This document shows, piece by piece, positions 62,430 through 64,000 of a DNA stretch of 64,000 bases. The DNA comes from Dactylosporangium vinaceum (lineage in GTDB: Bacteria; Actinomycetota; Actinomycetes; Mycobacteriales; Micromonosporaceae). How positions within the stretch are numbered: the stretch's first letter is position 1; each line of letters begins with the position of its first letter. The stretch lies in NCBI RefSeq assembly GCF_019904175.1, contig NZ_CP061913.1:7254001-7318000 (forward strand). The letters run 5' to 3'. A program made the translations under genes and the position numbers. The notes under the pieces are model-generated. The model made no database searches. It was not told where the DNA came from and worked only from the letters and a program-made list of their open reading frames with translations.

Positions 62430-63304
62430 CTCGCGTGCTCGTCACCGGCGCCACCGGTACAGTCGGCGCCAATGTCGTTGCTGCATTGCAGGCCCGCGGC
62501 GTGCGCGTCCGCGCGTTCGTCCGGGACCCCGGCGCGGCCGCGGCCCGCCTCGGCCGGGACGTCGAGCTCGCGCACGGCGACCTCGCCGACGAGGACTCGC
62601 TGGTCCGGGCGCTGGACGGCGTCGATCGGCTGTACCTGAGCGCCGCCGACGGCCCCGCGAAGGTCGCCCACGAGACCGGCGTGATCGACGCCGCCGCGAA
62701 GGTGGGCGTCGAGCGGATCGTGAAGCTCTCGGCGATGCACGCCGACCCCGCCTCGCCGCTGCCCGCGCTCCGCTGGCACGGTGCGATCGAGGCCCACCTG
62801 CACCGCTCGGGGGTGCCGGCGACCGTGCTGCGCCCGGCGTTCTTCATGACAAACCTGCTCATGGTCGCCGGTGGTGTGGCCGCGACGGGCGTGCTGGGCG
62901 GCCCGACCGCCGGGCGCCGGATCGCGATGATCGACGTCCGCGACGTCGCCGAGGTGGCCGCCGTGCAGCTCACCGCGCCGAGTGTCACGGCCGGGACGTG
63001 GGAGCTGACCGGCCCGGCCGCTGTCACCTTCGCCGACGTGGCGGGAGCGCTCACGGCCGCGACCGGGCGCCCGGTCCGCGCGGCCGACCTGACCGAGGAG
63101 GAGGCCCGTCCCCGGTTCGCCGGCGCGGGCCTGCCCGACTGGCTCGCCACCCACCTGGCCGGCGTGTTCGGCATCATCCGCGCGGGCGGCTTCGAGCACA
63201 CGACCCCGCACGTCACGTCGATCACCGGCCATGCGGGCCGGTCCATCGCCGCCTTCGCCCGCGACCACGCCGCCGCCTTCACCCCGGCCGGCCAGCCCGT
63301 GTGA
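62426..63304 (+). CDS. NmrA-like NAD(P)-binding reductase
   Basis: 292 residues. TRVLVTGATGTVGANVVAAL is the Rossmann start, VERIVKLSAMHADP and VPATVLRPAFFMTNLLM are NmrA-family segments. It overlaps the FAD oxidase by four bases (ATGA), so the two are translationally coupled and probably act on the same compound. The SARP protein divergent from this pair is the natural regulator. Confidence 0.9.
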   Translation: MTRVLVTGATGTVGANVVAALQARGVRVRAFVRDPGAAAARLGRDVELAHGDLADEDSLVRALDGVDRLYLSAADGPAKVAHETGVIDAAAKVGVERIVKLSAMHADPASPLPALRWHGAIEAHLHRSGVPATVLRPAFFMTNLLMVAGGVAATGVLGGPTAGRRIAMIDVRDVAEVAAVQLTAPSVTAGTWELTGPAAVTFADVAGALTAATGRPVRAADLTEEEARPRFAGAGLPDWLATHLAGVFGIIRAGGFEHTTPHVTSITGHAGRSIAAFARDHAAAFTPAGQPV

Positions 63305-63460
63305 ACGCAGGGCCGCCCTCCGACCGCCGCCCGGCACGGCACGGACTGTGCACCAGTACGGCGACCCGTGCCAATGGCAGGGGCCGCCGTGGGAACCGGG
63401 CCGCCCGCCCGCGCGCGAAGCAGTACGCGCGGGCGGGCGGCCGGTCGATCAGCAGGTGGG

Positions 63461-63637
63461 TCAGACGGTGGACGGCGGGGTGGTCAGGTTACGGGCGGCC
63501 TCGCCGACCTGGCTGAACGTCGGGTTGTCGCGCAGGCGGCGGGCGTTGTCGACGATCTGCTCGTACTTCGCACGGCCGGCCCGGGTCCCGAGCACGTAGC
63601 CGACGGCCAGACCGGCGGCGATGGGCAGCAACTTCAT
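63461..63637 (-). CDS. Small YtxH-like membrane protein, 58 aa
   Basis: MKLLPIAAGLAVGYVLGTRA, then GRAKYEQIVDNARRLRDN and a short tail ending PPSTV. One N-terminal helix with the GYxLGxRAGRxxYEQI pattern is typical of YtxH-like and general-stress envelope proteins. ATG 63637 has GAGGAG 6 nt upstream. It lies 24 nt after the DUF3618 gene, in the operon type often containing a DUF1469 holin-like protein. Confidence 0.75.
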   Translation of the reverse strand: MKLLPIAAGLAVGYVLGTRAGRAKYEQIVDNARRLRDNPTFSQVGEAARNLTTPPSTV

Positions 63638-63661
63638 CAGTATCTCCTCAGTGAAGAATCT

Positions 63662-63955
63662 TCAGCGGCGGCGGGCCCGCACGGTCAGGGCGATGAGCAC
63701 ACCCACGACCATGGTGACCCCGACGGCCAGCGCAACCTGCGTACGCCGCGCCGAGACGGTGTCGGCCGCGGCCCGCGCGCGCACCTTGACGTCGGTCTTG
63801 GCCCGGCTCAGGGTCCGGTCGGCCGCGGCCCTGGCCCGGCCTTTCACGTCGGCCTTGGCCGCGAGGGCCTCGACTGTCGCCCCGAGCTCGGCCCGGGTCC
63901 GCGCTATCTCGGCCCTCAGTGCATCAGGGTCGTTCAGCCGCCCGTTCGCAGTCAC
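63662..63955 (-). CDS. DUF3618-family membrane protein
   Basis: 97 residues from GTG 63955 with AAGGAG 9 nt upstream. DPDALRAEIARTRAELGATVEALAAKADV is the DUF3618 signature, followed by a short amphipathic repeat (RARAAADRTLSRAKTDVKVRARAAAD) and a C-terminal membrane helix. These proteins are cotranscribed with small stress-related membrane proteins; the other members probably lie beyond the right edge. Confidence 0.87.
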   Translation of the reverse strand: MTANGRLNDPDALRAEIARTRAELGATVEALAAKADVKGRARAAADRTLSRAKTDVKVRARAAADTVSARRTQVALAVGVTMVVGVLIALTVRARRR

Positions 63956-64000
63956 GGCGCTCAACTCCTTCGGTCCGCCGCAGCAGGCGTTCCCCGATTG

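Overview
The window is high-GC DNA with strong G/C preference at third codon positions, SD-type GGAGG sites mixed with many leaderless starts, and secreted enzymes carrying CBM2, CBM13 and CBM5/12 modules. This points to a soil actinomycete; Micromonosporaceae (Actinoplanes or Dactylosporangium relatives) is my best guess, inferred from style and gene content, not from a marker gene. No rRNA, tRNA, CRISPR array, insertion sequence or phage module was found.

Layout. 1-3.4 kb: a truncated GNAT/acyl-CoA-synthetase-like protein and an Acg-type nitroreductase. 3.4-14.9 kb: a polysaccharide locus with a LacI-family regulator, a clan GH-A hydrolase + CBM13, a GH43 (exo-1,3-galactanase-like) + CBM13, a cutinase/PET-hydrolase-like esterase + CBM2, a GH95-like enzyme + two Ig-like domains + CBM2, and a CBM2 + GH54 arabinofuranosidase. 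Palindromes of the form GAATCGATTC lie just downstream of the -10 boxes of the regulator and its neighbours. The enzyme set fits arabinogalactan side-chain and backbone removal (inference). 15-19.6 kb: a frameshifted chemoreceptor-PilZ protein and a cluster of three small secreted SH3-like proteins, divergent from a membrane-anchored HTH protein that has its own outside SH3-like domain. 19.7-23.7 kb: NmrA, two DHFR-like reductases and a YCII-ECF42 sigma pair. 24-34 kb: arabinanase, NfeD/SPFH pair, diguanylate cyclase, MFS remnant, GH5 cellulase. 34-46 kb: a PadR operon, DUF4419, an aminotransferase with an internal amber codon, a renalase-like oxidase, and an epoxide hydrolase/MarR pair separated by a 15-bp-pitch AACGTT array. 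46-64 kb: GH18 chitinase, 13-residue calcium-repeat protein, YggT, a second diguanylate cyclase divergent from a solute-binding lipoprotein, Uma2, a beta-propeller membrane protein, glycosyltransferase, aldo-keto reductase, a SARP-hydrolase fusion with its redox pair, and DUF3618/YtxH small proteins.

How it fits together. Eight secreted or surface enzymes depolymerise plant and fungal/arthropod polymers. They carry at least four different palindromic operators (GAATCGATTC, TGTGAGCGCTAACA, GACGAACATGTTCGTC and GGGAAACAGTTAA-N5-TTAACTGTTTCCC), so they probably answer to separate sugar sensors. Two GGDEF proteins and one PilZ-bearing receptor give a c-di-GMP thread. The strongest undescribed signals are the AACGTT array at 42670-42854, the HTH-membrane-SH3 gene with its three secreted partners (16969-18944), and the SARP tandem 11-mer fused directly to a leaderless promoter at 60986-61020.
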